NCBI GenBank assembly: GCA_013400975.1
Contig: WBMZ01004774.1
Coordinates: 274,001 to 338,000, forward strand
Origin: Atrichornis clamosus
Lineage: Eukaryota; Chordata; Aves; Passeriformes; Menuridae
Length of the DNA: 64,000 nucleotides
Direction: 5' to 3'
The notes beneath the pieces are model-generated. The model was given only the letters and a program-made list of their open reading frames with translations. It had not been told where the DNA came from and did not search any database. Of this stretch, positions 1 to 11,290 are shown one piece after another (position 1 is the stretch's first letter; the number at the start of each line of letters is the position of its first letter). Made by a program: the position numbers and the translations under genes.

Positions 1-3000
1 CATTTTAATTAGGATCTGGTATCTGCAATAAACAGTAAACATAAAGAGCTTTGCAAAAATGTATTAGACTGTTTGTTTTCACACTCTAATGCATATTTGC
101 ACAATTTTACCATGAAAAAAGGAAAACATGCTAAGCTCTTGGGCTCCATCCCAAACGTCCTGGAATAGAATCCGGAAATTACTAAGAACGAAACCAAACC
201 ACATCATATTTCAGTAATTAACCTAAGAAAAGAGGGCACACTGTCTATGTGAAAGATAGTTTTGTGGGAGGCATTTGTGAAGGAAAGAAGCTTCTAGAAG
301 AGACATGTAAGCAACTATTTAGAATTTGATTTAATTTTCTTTGACCAGGTAAAAACTTGATAAATGCACTGAGATTATAAACTTTTTTTTTTCTTTCACA
401 ACAGTGGAGAAAATATTTATCATTTCTTTCTCATTGTGAAAATAAAATGTGTCTAAAAGAAATTGGGAATAAAAATACAGCCTGGAATTCAGTACAGTAC
501 CATTTATTTTACCAGTTACACAGATGTCAAAAATACAAAAGAACAACTTTGGGACTGTGCAGAATAAGTGAATTTATAGTAGATGGAAAAAACAGATGCT
601 GTCAACAAACAGCCTTGGATTCAGGGGACTGGATAAACGGACTTCATTATAATTACATGTATACTGATTTGAAGAAAGTTCTGGGGATTAATATTGCTTT
701 TGTAATGCACTACAACAACATATTAAAAAAAAAAAAGCACTCAGAACTGAAAATGCCATTTGTCAAAGACAGATGTACTTTCATTTCAAAGTATTCCTAT
801 CAAACTCTATCAGAAAACTTGAAAGGTTTAAAATGTGGCTCTTGTGAACAATTGGTATTGATATGACACCTTGATAGTATTTGAACGTGACACAAAAGTC
901 ATAAAAGTATATAAGCAATTGTAAGGTGTAAAGTGATTTTTTTCCCACCAAAGCTAGGCTTTAATGTGTTTCCAAATAAAACACAAGATTAAGTAATTTT
1001 TTTTGTCATATGATTTATTTATGGGCTGAAACACTGTAAACAACAGATAAAAGATACAGACTCAGATGTCAAAGTAAAAGATGAAAATCATTACATTTTA
1101 TTAGCAGAAGATATATAAAAATGCCAAAATGAACTGTAAAGAGAGGGAAAGTGCTATGCTCAGAGGTCCTTCAGCAGAGTTGCATTTGTTTTTCCCACCT
1201 CCCCTAAAGGGGAATAATAGCTCTGAATTTAATTAAAAATCTATTTTTTAAGATTAAAGTAATGAAAAAGTTAAAAACTGGATCACAAAGAAGAGTAACT
1301 GTGAGGATCTCAGGGAATATGAACTGATGAACTCCCTTACATTTTATTTTCTCTCAACTATTTGTGGGAGGATCACTAGCGTTGCACAGGAATTGTTAGT
1401 CCTGGATAAAAGCAAGGATTTTATAAACCAATAAATTTTTCATTAGTTTTACATAAATTTTAGTAGCAATAGTTTAATTCCAGTCAAATTATTTCAATCA
1501 GATGAGTTGCTGCTGAATGCAACATTATACATTACATTAACTGGGGCATTTAGAAACCTGGCTCCTAACCGTGCTGCAATGCTTGAGGCATCGTTTCCCA
1601 TATATATTTTCTTAACATGTAAAATAAAAATAAAATAGAAGAGATAATGAGAATGAAACTAAAAAGGAATTTCAGAAACTTCTAACCACTGAGAGAATTG
1701 GAAAACTGAAACTGACTATTTAGACACTTGTAAGGTTTTTTAGCATATTTATAAGCTTAAAGTTTTCTTGGTCCTCATAGAAAAAAGTCAAAACTTTTAT
1801 GAAGTGATTTCTCATCCTTCAGCTTCACCTGTCCTTTTTCTTGGGCCACATACTCCAAGAAAAGTCTGTAAGAAATAATCATGTTGCATTGGATCTGGCG
1901 GTTTCTGAACAAGGACCTGGGAAAGTCAAAGTGATCCATGCTTGCACGTACATTGACGGCACATGACACTCAGAGACGTTCAGGTCAGGAATGAGCATTT
2001 TTCAGATCATTCACAACCACTTCAGGCTTGTAGGTCAAGACCAACCTCTTCTTCATCCAGATATCTGGCAATATATTATGGGACTAAGCACAAAATGGTC
2101 TTATGCAAAGCAGACACAGAACCTAGTCACATTTAAGCTAAAGGTTTTCAGGGCAGCTTCATCTGGAGCATATTCTGAATGTGCAATTCATAGGTGACAG
2201 AAGTTTGGGAAACCATGACTGGGGGCATTTATGAAAGAACCGCTAACACACTTCTTTCTTGCAAGGTGCAGTTGATTGTAAATATCTGCTGCTCCTTGTA
2301 CATCCACTACTTGGCCAGGCTGAAAGAGGTGAGGATAAGGTCATGAGAAAAGAATCAGCACTAATCTTCAAAGAATAGTTTCATTTCAGGGGGTGCATTC
2401 CAATATTTACAGGTCAATGCTGGTTGACTCTAACCAGAACTATATACTCTTTATTATAATTTTGATAATACTCATACATTAACCTTCCTGTTTCCCATTT
2501 TATTTCTGTCAAAATCACGGAATGGCACCCAAAAGTCTGTACATAGAGCTTTCCAGTGCCAAATAAACCAAGCATATCTTTTTATGCTGTATGGTTTATA
2601 ATTTTCTTGATCCTGACTTCAATGGAAATGCTGTGTGTGGAAGGATGACAAGATTGGGCCCTGAGGCAAGAGCTCTGTAGAATAATATGTAGGAATGTTA
2701 TTGTTGGAATTTTAAGAAACAACATCTAATTGGGCCAAACCCAGGCCATCTCCCTCATGCCAGTAATCACTGAAACTACTCAAATGGGTAAAGAAAAAAG
2801 CTAAAAATTATTATGGTTTACTTGAACAGAGTCTATCTTTTGGGGAGTCTTTCTCTGTTTCTACATAAAGTTGTATTAATGCCATCTAGTTGGCAGTGGG
2901 AGGTGGTTTCCTAGCTCATTAATCCCATGATACAGATAAATGGATTGGTCTGATCCTCCATTTCTAGTGAATATTTTGCCCTATTTAAAAATAGGCAAAA

Positions 3001-6000
3001 ACTTTGCTACCTATATTCCAGTAAGGTTAAACAAAAGTATGGTTCCATACATAGCAACTTGTAACACTTGCTACCTGAGGCTCAGCACACATCACACTAA
3101 CTATTGCTCATTTTCATGAGTAATAAAGTCATCACTCTTAAAATTCAAATTTATATACCTATTAGAGAATTTCAACTTCTCCCTTTAAACACTACAGCTC
3201 ATAATAACTTGACCATTCTCAAAGAAATGTTTTCACCAGACTATTTGAAGACTTTATTAAAGCTCACAGTAACTTAGTGTGATTTTATGCAAATATGCAA
3301 CATATTTTGGACACACAAGGAACACTGTTACCATTCCTTGTACACGCAATACTTTTTATTGATAACTCTACAAGCAAGCTTAATGGAGTGAGATGGGGAA
3401 GAAGACAGAAGATAAAAATAACAATGAGAACACGAAGCTGTAATAAATCCTAAAACTTTATTGCTTGATGTACCCTGAGAAGCTTGGATGCTCCCTATGC
3501 ATTTTGTCCTCTGTTTGCCAAACATTTTAATTTGTTGTTTTTCTAGCACTGAAGAAGCCAGCATGGTTTTGCCTTTTTCTTGCATTTCTGTTGGTGTTTT
3601 AAATTCATACTATTATATTTGTAAAGGTGTCAGCAGCAATGTGCACAGCTCTGGAAACACAGTTGTATACTAGAAAATTGCCATGTAGTCCACCTATTGC
3701 TTTTGCTTTGTATAAAAGGCATGTTGCTTGTTAATTACACACCACAGTGCATGGAACAGAGGGAAGTTGGGCAGACAATGAGCATGCTGAGCCATCTCGT
3801 CCCCCATAGTGGAAATAGGAGGAGAATGAAAAGATGCACCAAAAATCTCATCTAAAATAGAGCACCACAAAACCCATCCAATATTCCCATCAGCTCTAAG
3901 TGAGTTTGTTCTGCAAACAGAAATCACTTGGTGTTGCAGTAAGTGAGGAAGCTTCAGTCTTGGAAGGGGAGCCTTTACCTCCATGCAGTAAAAGCATTGG
4001 CACTTATGTCTTCTGGACACCCAATCTGCAGCCATTTGCTTATGATCGTACCTTGGGAAGGGACAAACTCCACTCACCAGACTTGGGGTTTCATTGAGCT
4101 GAATCTTGGAACAGAGGAAAACTCTCGCTAACAACTAAGTAAGCCAGAACAGACAGACTGTGGCTTAGCTCAGAAGACCACCCAGATAACCCCTGCAACC
4201 ACTTGACTGCAAGACAGAAAATGAATGTACAATAAGGGGTTTCTTATGCTTAGCGAACAAGGCAGGAGATCCTATTCAAATATGGTGAACACACATAACT
4301 GATAAAAAGCCATAATGGTGGTTAAATGGGTGAAGAGATGCTGCCTGGAGAAGTAAGGCTCATGGGCTGTGGGTGTAAACATTGACTGTAGTGGCTTTCA
4401 ACAAGCATGGGAGACACACCAGCAAATCAGATTTCCCCTCTCTCCAGTCACTGATCTCAAGGCGTTTCAGTGGATGTTATGACTTTTTAGGTCATTCTAC
4501 CTCTCATGGAGCTTAATATCAAGTTTTAAACAAACTGCAGGGGGAAACATTTTGAGTTTAAAAAAAGTAAAATGCAGACTTGCTGCACAAGACACAAAAC
4601 CATTACAAGATTTTTTTAATATGACCATTGGAGACAATATCTAAGAAAAAGAAAGCATATACATAAGAGACATATTACTGATTATGAGAACAATAAATCA
4701 CAGACACAGTGCACCAGCACTTAACAGCTGAAGACAGACTATGGAATAGCACCTAGCCACAAAGAGACAAGATCAAATAAATGTACTTTTAAGTGTGGAA
4801 CAATCTACCCTATTACACTGTGCTCACTACAGGGAAGTCACCTGACACTACTATCACAAATGGGTGTGTTTGCAGATGCAGTAATGACAGGGAACATTTT
4901 ATTGTCATCTCTGTCACTGTACAGTCACTCTATTTTTTACACATATTATTACTTTGCATTGATTCTAGACAAAAGAAAAAGCAAAAGGACCCCACCTTTC
5001 ACAACTTTACAAAACCTTACAACTTTTCAAAACCGGGACAAGGCTGTACCTAGCTTTCCTCACAGAGGGCCTGAACCAGATTCCCCCAAAGTAATTAAAA
5101 TGCTTTCCATTCCTTTTTTGTGACTTTGTCCAAAACATACAAGCATGTAGAAACCTGTACATATCACCACTCAAATGACACAAGCACCTGATAAAGATTT
5201 TGTGGCATTTTTCTTTATCTTATATTTTTATATCCAAACTTATTTTCACTCCAGCATAAAGTGTTCCCATTCCACAAGCAGAGCTCTTAGGCAGCATGTA
5301 ATAATACAGCTGAATAATACAACTGCAGAAGCTGATAGAGGTTTATTGATTTGTGCAGAGTTTAGTTTCCTTTAACTCATGACTATTTCCTAAATTCCTA
5401 CACACATCATAGTCTGCAAAAAGAGCAGAGAAAAGAGCCTTAAATACTGCACAAAGCACAAAAGGACTAGAAGCCTTACCAGATCACAGAGCAGCCCCAC
5501 ACAGCTCTGTACCACTATAGTCAACATACCCATAAAGGCTCCTCTTCTTCTCTATCAATGATGGCTATTGGAAAGGGGAGGGTGACACATTTATCCTAGA
5601 AATTTTAAAACAATACCCAAGAAACAGACAGCTCTATATGGAAAGATACCTGCATCATATTGTTTTAACTGCTGTCTTCAAGCCACAAATACATTGCTGA
5701 GAGCAGGTTAACACCAAAAGAAAAACCCAACAAAGAAGAAAACCAACAACAAAAACTCCACAAAAGCAAAATAAACAAAAATCCCTAAAAAACAAACTCA
5801 AAAGATAAGAGAGCTTGAAACAGATTGGGAAAGCTTCCTTTTCTGTTGCTCTGAAAAACATCAGTTCAATCAAACCAATGACAATTAAATAAGTGGGGTT
5901 TTTTTCAAATTAACATTTAAGGTAAGTCATTTTGTCAGACTGATAGCCTGTTATCTGATGTTTATTTTTTCACCAGATTACACAGGCTGATTAAAACAAA

Positions 6001-8506
6001 CACTTTGTTAGTTTACCTTTAAATGTGAAACTTAAATCAGAATGACCAAATCCTGGATTACAAAGCAGCCTTTGAAATTAATAATGCCTTATTCCTAGAG
6101 TAGTTACATTATATCATACATAGTTTATTTGTCCATGTGCATCTCACTCTGCTTTGATATTAGTAATAATATGAATACTTATTACAAACCTAATTCTGCC
6201 ATCAAAAGGTAACAGAACAAAGTTTCTACACTAATAATTCAAACAGCAAAACTGTTTGATAAAAATAACCAAAGAAATTACAAAATACTTTAGTTTACAT
6301 TTCACCTTAGCTAAATTTCACAGAGGATCTTTACAGGGAGAGAAAAGCATCTTACTTATCTACAGTTAATTATAAGTGCACTCACTGCATAAATCTATTT
6401 CATACAACAATGGGGTGGATTCTCATTCCATCTTTTCAAAACATATACAAATGGTCAAGCACAACTTTTCTTCCAAAAGCAGAGTAAATGCCAGTTATAA
6501 TGTCCTTCATTTGGAGAGACAATCAAGAACTCTGACTATCTGAGGAGCTTGCTGTCATCATGAGACCTAAGCTGTATGGCTACAGTGTGCATTCAGAAAT
6601 ACTGTACTTCTGAAGGAGCTCTTCTGCTTGCCTTTCAGTATACAAAAAAAAAGGTGACAGAATCTTCCCATCAGTTTGTCCTATGCATATGTAATAGTAA
6701 ATTAGCAAGAAAAATTGCTTCAGTTCATCTGAAAGTTGAATGGAAGGTGGGTACTTTGTAGTTAAAAACATAAATGAAATAAATTGTTTTAAGGTTTATA
6801 AAATTTATAAACATGAAAGTAAGCAGCTTTATTTTCCTGAACCTGTGAGTAGCTCTACTTATCCCAATGAAGTAAGTTCAGACTCCTTTTCTGTGGAAAA
6901 CCAGTCTTACATGAGACATGGCATTTCTTCCAGAGGAAAAAAAACTGTTTGGGAGTAAATTGAGAATTAAAGTGCATAGAGTCCTTTCATCTGATCATAT
7001 ACCAGTGAAATAATAGAGATAATTTGAATAGAGGAGAGTAAAAGTGGTTTGCATTGGAGATTCAATACCCTATTACTTAAGGATAAAGAATTTCTAATAG
7101 CCATTAAAAGGAAAATCAAGGAATATATAAGTTTTAATTTGGTCTCTGCTTCACATCATAGTGTTCTGAAGGCTTGCAAAATGACTTTTAGAAGCTGGAT
7201 TTTAGGTGTATGTCATGACATTAGGAAATGCCAAAGGCAAGAATAATTGGAGCTATTAGCAAAGCTAACAATAAAAAATTAGAACATCAAAAATCCCATA
7301 GTAAAAAGCTTATCTAGTATTGCTAGAGATTAAGGCACTATTGAATAATATTGCTGTTAAAGAAGCCAATTATTTTTATAGACCAAATAAATTTTTCTAT
7401 GATAATTCATATAAAACTGGTAAATGGTTAACTGCCTTAATAAAAGGGGAAGAGAAATCTCAACATAACAGCAATTTATACAAAACAAGGGGTGATAATG
7501 AACAAGAAGAATTAGGTACGTGATATCTCCAGGGCACATTATGAGACTGCATAAACCTGAAACTTCTGAACATGATATCCAAAATTAAGGACTGAAAATG
7601 AAGAAATTGAGTGTTATCTATCTTTCCCTTAACACAGAAAAAAGGTTGGCTATGGTCCAAAAGTCACTGGAAACAGACCTCAGTGACACTAGGCAAAGAT
7701 GGCTGTCCATCAGATTTTTTAAATATTATGTTTGAAGTACTTGGGCTCTCCAAGCCACAGATCATCTAATTTTCTTTTGAATGAAGCTGAATAGCCCCTA
7801 TTACATTACTGAAATAATTCCTTTTTCAAAACAGAAAACAAGGTCTTTGTGATTGTTCAGCTCTAAGCCTTTTACTTACTCATTTGTGACAATATCAAAA
7901 TGTTTAGTCAGCAGAAAAAGGAAGGTAGTGAGAAAATACTCATGAAGATCAGATGCGTTCAATTAAAAAAAGACTCCTACCACAGGACATTAATAGGGTA
8001 TTTAACATTGCCGCTTCTTGTGCCCCAAATATTTCCTTCTCCCCTAACTGGTAGCTGCAGTAGCTACTGAAAGGCTGTATGAGCAGCAAAGTTGGCAAGA
8101 GTGTATAGATTTGTTTGAAATACTGTCTTAAAAAGGCAGCTCTTGAAACCAAAAACTCACATTGAATTAAGTCTTCAAACTCAACCTTTGTTTCAAAGAA
8201 ACTTTATCAGATGGGAGTATCAGATGAGTAAAACCACCTCTGCTGAATTTAGTAGCCAAACCTACACTGATCTCAGTAAGCAAAGACTCAATTTTATTTG
8301 TATCTTCTTTGCCTGATACCACAGGCAAAGACAGGTTGGTCCAGCAAAGACTAACTGCATGTTGTTATTTTCATGTTGTTCTCTGTTTTGCTAGAAAGAA
8401 CAGATTTGGTGTATAAGTTATTTGTTCACTTAGTGTTTGCTATTTAGAAACAGAGTGACATTGCAGGAATATTGATGTTCATGTCCCTTCCTTTTAACTC
8501 ACTTAC
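1..8506. other. AT-rich non-coding stretch, no gene recognised
   Basis: No recognisable protein, RNA gene or young repeat is seen here. Open frames are short (the longest is 139 codons, plus strand, 447-866) and lie in A- or T-rich sequence with low-complexity translations, as expected by chance. Two places have exon-like signals on the minus strand: 1829-1917, and an acceptor whose exon would start at 2319. They are discussed as hypotheses. An A/C-rich low-complexity run lies at about 5713-5795. The stretch is either intergenic or intronic; the sequence alone does not decide. Confidence 0.5.
5713..5795. repeat. A-rich (CAAA)-type low-complexity tract
   Basis: About 80 bases composed almost only of A with scattered C and G (AAAACC, CAACAA and AAACAAA units). 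It is interrupted and not a clean tandem repeat. No LINE or SINE body is recognisable next to it, so it is called simple low-complexity DNA rather than a retroposon tail. Similar T/G-rich or A/C-rich runs occur at 8961-8980, 10796-10840, 13640-13665, 19768-19785 and 63138-63175. Confidence 0.6.
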
Positions 8507-8634
8507 CTCTCACTCACACTACTTGAAGAAATTTTGTTTCCTCCCATATAAAGATTTATGATGCGAACAGGACCTTTGGTCTCTGCGTGACTCTTGATCT
8601 CATGAAAAACTCGCTCCAATTGACCCACGTTCTT
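8507..8634 (-). CDS. Candidate internal coding exon (unidentified gene)
   Basis: On the minus strand a 128-bp segment is bounded by an AG (plus 8635-8636) after a moderately pyrimidine-rich stretch and by a very good donor (GAGAG followed by GTAAGTGAG, GT at 8506-8505). It is open in one frame for 42 codons plus two bases. An in-frame stop lies just before the acceptor, so the open frame fits the proposed splice boundary. The translation is charged and mixed (starts KNVGQLERVFHEIK; later INLYMGGNKISSSS) and has no low-complexity bias. I do not recognise the family. The plus strand is also open over the same bases and a competing plus-strand exon candidate lies 350 bp away, so this may be chance. 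Other pseudo-exons with equally good splice sites exist in this window, for example minus 21.4-21.6 kb. Confidence 0.25.
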
Positions 8635-8984
8635 CTACTCAGGACGAAGCTGACAGTCAAGGAGAATGAAACACATTGTATGAAGATTAAAACCTTTGAG
8701 TTCTTTCTTTTTCTTATTTACTTTTGCCTTGAAAAAGCCTTGTGCCTGGGGAAGTCAAAAGCAATAGTGTTCAAGACTACGACAGGAACATACATTGTCT
8801 GGAGATGGGTCGCAACTAAAAGGACTATATTTACACTTGTCTAGCTAAAAGGTAGTCCTTTATGTGGTCTTTGAACTATCTGACTTTGGTTGCTAATGTT
8901 ACAGATACTTGTATTTTTTTTGCAAGTGAACTTGAATGTTCTTTCTAAGCTGGTTTGGTGGTTTGGTTTTTTTTTTTTGTGTAG

Positions 8985-9049
8985 ACTTTGCAAAGATATC
9001 GAAAGGGATTACAGATGGTCATAGAAGACATTACCAGTTCTTTCCCCAG
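8985..9049 (+). CDS. Weak candidate exon, plus strand
   Basis: A T-rich tract ending in GTGTAG precedes a 65-bp segment that ends in CCCCAG before GTATTA. One frame is open throughout (21 codons plus two bases; contains YRKGLQMVIEDITSSF). A second frame, part of a 90-codon open frame from 8936, is also open. No family is recognised. It cannot belong to the same transcript as the minus-strand candidate at 8507-8634. The donor is only fair (GTATTA) and the acceptor tract is a simple T run that occurs by chance in this DNA. Listed so it can be tested. Confidence 0.15.
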
Positions 9050-10610
9050 GTATTAGCCCCCCCCTCAAAAAAAATTGTCCTTCGATGGGAGAATGGCTTT
9101 TGGTTTCCAACACTTGGGGCAGGGATGGTTGCATTTAATTGGAGTGCTGGCAGAATAGTAGATATCCTCAAGCTTGATGATTATTTAGCACCATGGGGAC
9201 CCTACTAAGTGCTGGTAAGACTGCAGTTGGAATTATTGGATTTCAATAACAGTTGCAGACTTGGCCTTTAATCTAATTTCCAGTGTGCTGTTTTATTTCT
9301 GCCTCAGCCAGCATGGTGTCAGCAATGCAGGATCAGGCTCTTCAAATTTGCTTACTGACTGTTAATAAAACTCAATGCACAAATCATGGGTTTGAAGTCA
9401 GTGTTTAACTAAGGACACAAGATGACTTTTCCTACTGAGAGACATGTTTTAAATATTTAATAGTTTGACTTCTTGTGAACTCAAGAATATTTTCATTTTA
9501 AATGGTTTCAATGAACAAGCACATTCAGAAGGAAGAGCAAAGCAAAAAATAGACTTGTGTACTTTGTGCTTTTATAAAAAATCAAACGTATTAGGAATTT
9601 TTGTGGGGTTTTTTTTTAAGGAAATCATATGTGTTTGCTCAAGGGATGTGTTTCATCTGCCTGGGCACCTTTTTATAGTACAAATTTATGATCCATAAAA
9701 TTTGGAAAATTTTGTGATGATGGGAAAGTGACTGACAATGTTACATGAATCAAGAGACTGGCCACCTGAAAAATGAGAAAAGAATGTGTTTTTTTCACAA
9801 GGACTATACATACAAACATTGTTTAATGAAAGATTTCTATCATACTGAAGTACAAGGATCTACACCACACTGGGATTTTGGACAGAGGGAAGGGAAGGAA
9901 AAGAATTAAAGGAAAGATAAAACACACTATTTAAAAGAGAAGCTGTCCTTCATTTGCCTGGATGATTTCAGATTTTAGAGGACAAAATGGAAAGCCATCT
10001 TCCTTTTCCCAATATCTCATGAAACTAAATATAAAATTGGAGGACTGGTTTGGGTTTGTTTTCATAAGTATTGATCAAAATCCTGCTTAATGAACTCTTG
10101 AGACAAAATACACCATTGCTAAACTTTCAGCACTCTCCTTGTTCAGAGATGGTTCTAGAGATCAAGTGTTCCCATGTCTGAAATTGAGAGCAATTAGCAA
10201 ACTTGTAGATCATTCATTTTCCTAAAATTTTGAACATTAACAGAAGCCATCTGTCTTTCCTTTTCTGTTCTTCACTGCAGATCTTTGCAAGTCTTCAGAC
10301 ACTCATTCTTGCAAAGAGTGAAGAAAAAGAAACAACAAAAATTATTTGTGTTTAGAATTTTAGAGCTTCTTGAAAAGGTTTATATAGTCCAGATTTGGGA
10401 AAAGAAACTGGTTTTTAAATTCTGATATCAAATTCAATGCCTGACTCCTTGTAAGAGACTAAAAGAAGTTTGGAATGTAATTTCTGCACGTACTAATATT
10501 TAGAGAGATTTTGCATTTCTTCAACACCTCCTACAAGATGCCCAAAGAAAACAAACTTTTCTACCACTTGTAGAACATGTTATACGTCCAAAGAAGAGAG
10601 ATGTCCGATT
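9050..10610. other. No gene or repeat recognised
   Basis: AT-rich DNA without recognisable coding, RNA or repeat features. Simple runs only: C8 followed by an A run at about 9058-9075, and a T run at 9609-9618. Confidence 0.5.
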
Positions 10611-11290
10611 TCATAGAATCATTTAATAACTTAAGTTGGAAGGGACCTCTCGGGGCTGTCTTATCCAGTCGCCTACTGAAACAGGTCTAATTAGATGAAG
10701 CTGCTCATGACCTTATCCAGCTGAGTCTTGAGCACCTTGAAGAATGTAAATCCTCTTTGAGCAGCTTCACTCATTATTTGACCAGAAGTAAAAAAAGTCA
10801 CAAATCAACAAGAAAAAACCCAAACAAAACCAAAAAACTTCATATCTAAGGGGAATTTCCCAGTTTGCATCTGTGACCTTCCTTCCTACTGTTGTGCAAC
10901 TCCAGGCAGAATTTGTTTTCATCTTCTCTGAATGCTCTGATCACATCATTATAAACAGCAATGAGGTCTCGTCTTCTTTTTCTGAAGTTAAACAGGCCCA
11001 GCTCTCTCCTTGTCCATCGCATTCTCCAGCCCCCCTAAGCAGCACGGTGGCCTCCACTGGGCTGTCTCCAGTGTGTCAACACCTTTTACTTGTAGCAGGG
11101 AGCCCCAGACTAGACACACTACTCCAGATGCAGTCTCTCAAGTGCTGAAAAGATGTAAGTGCTGGTGTTCAGAAGATTACAGTAATATGTACCAAATGCT
11201 TTGCTAAAGTCAAAGCATACAACATCCACTGACATTCCCTTGTCCCAGCTCCAGCCTCTTTGTCATAGGAAGTACTACTTTGAAATTGTT
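10611..11290 (-). mobile_element. CR1 LINE fragment, 3' end, interrupted
   Basis: On the plus strand it begins with the reversed CR1 tail (TCATAGAATCAT, then AAGTTGGAAGGGACCTCT). It goes on through sequence typical of the antisense CR1 3' region, including ACAGGCCCAGCTCTCTCCTTG at about 10992-11013 and CTCCAGATGCAGTCTCTCA at about 11121-11139. Around 11193-11260 a segment resembling a more upstream part of CR1 (GCTTTGCTAAAGTC, ACAACATCCACTGACATTCCC) is joined directly. About 100 A-rich bases at 10765-10865 do not match. The copy is therefore on the minus strand, 5'-truncated, internally deleted and too decayed to code. It is judged from memory of CR1 consensus wording, not from an alignment. 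Confidence 0.8.

Noticed and set aside
447..866. 139-codon plus-strand open frame, the longest outside the GC-rich island and CR1 regions
   Set aside because: A-rich, lysine/tyrosine-heavy translation with a poly-K run from an A tract; no motif, no splice or promoter context; expected by chance in AT-rich DNA.
3328..3670. Minus-strand frame ending near an AATAAA, considered as a terminal exon
   Set aside because: The upstream acceptor (AATATAATAG) is poor, no donor partner upstream is identifiable, and an AATAAA is common at this AT content.
3694..4134. 146-codon minus-strand open frame
   Set aside because: No recognisable domain, odd cysteine/histidine-rich composition, and the plus strand is open in two other frames over the same region.
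5655..5702. Minus-strand segment with a strong acceptor and GTATCT donor
   Set aside because: All three frames contain stops within 48 bases; only a non-coding exon would be possible, without other support.
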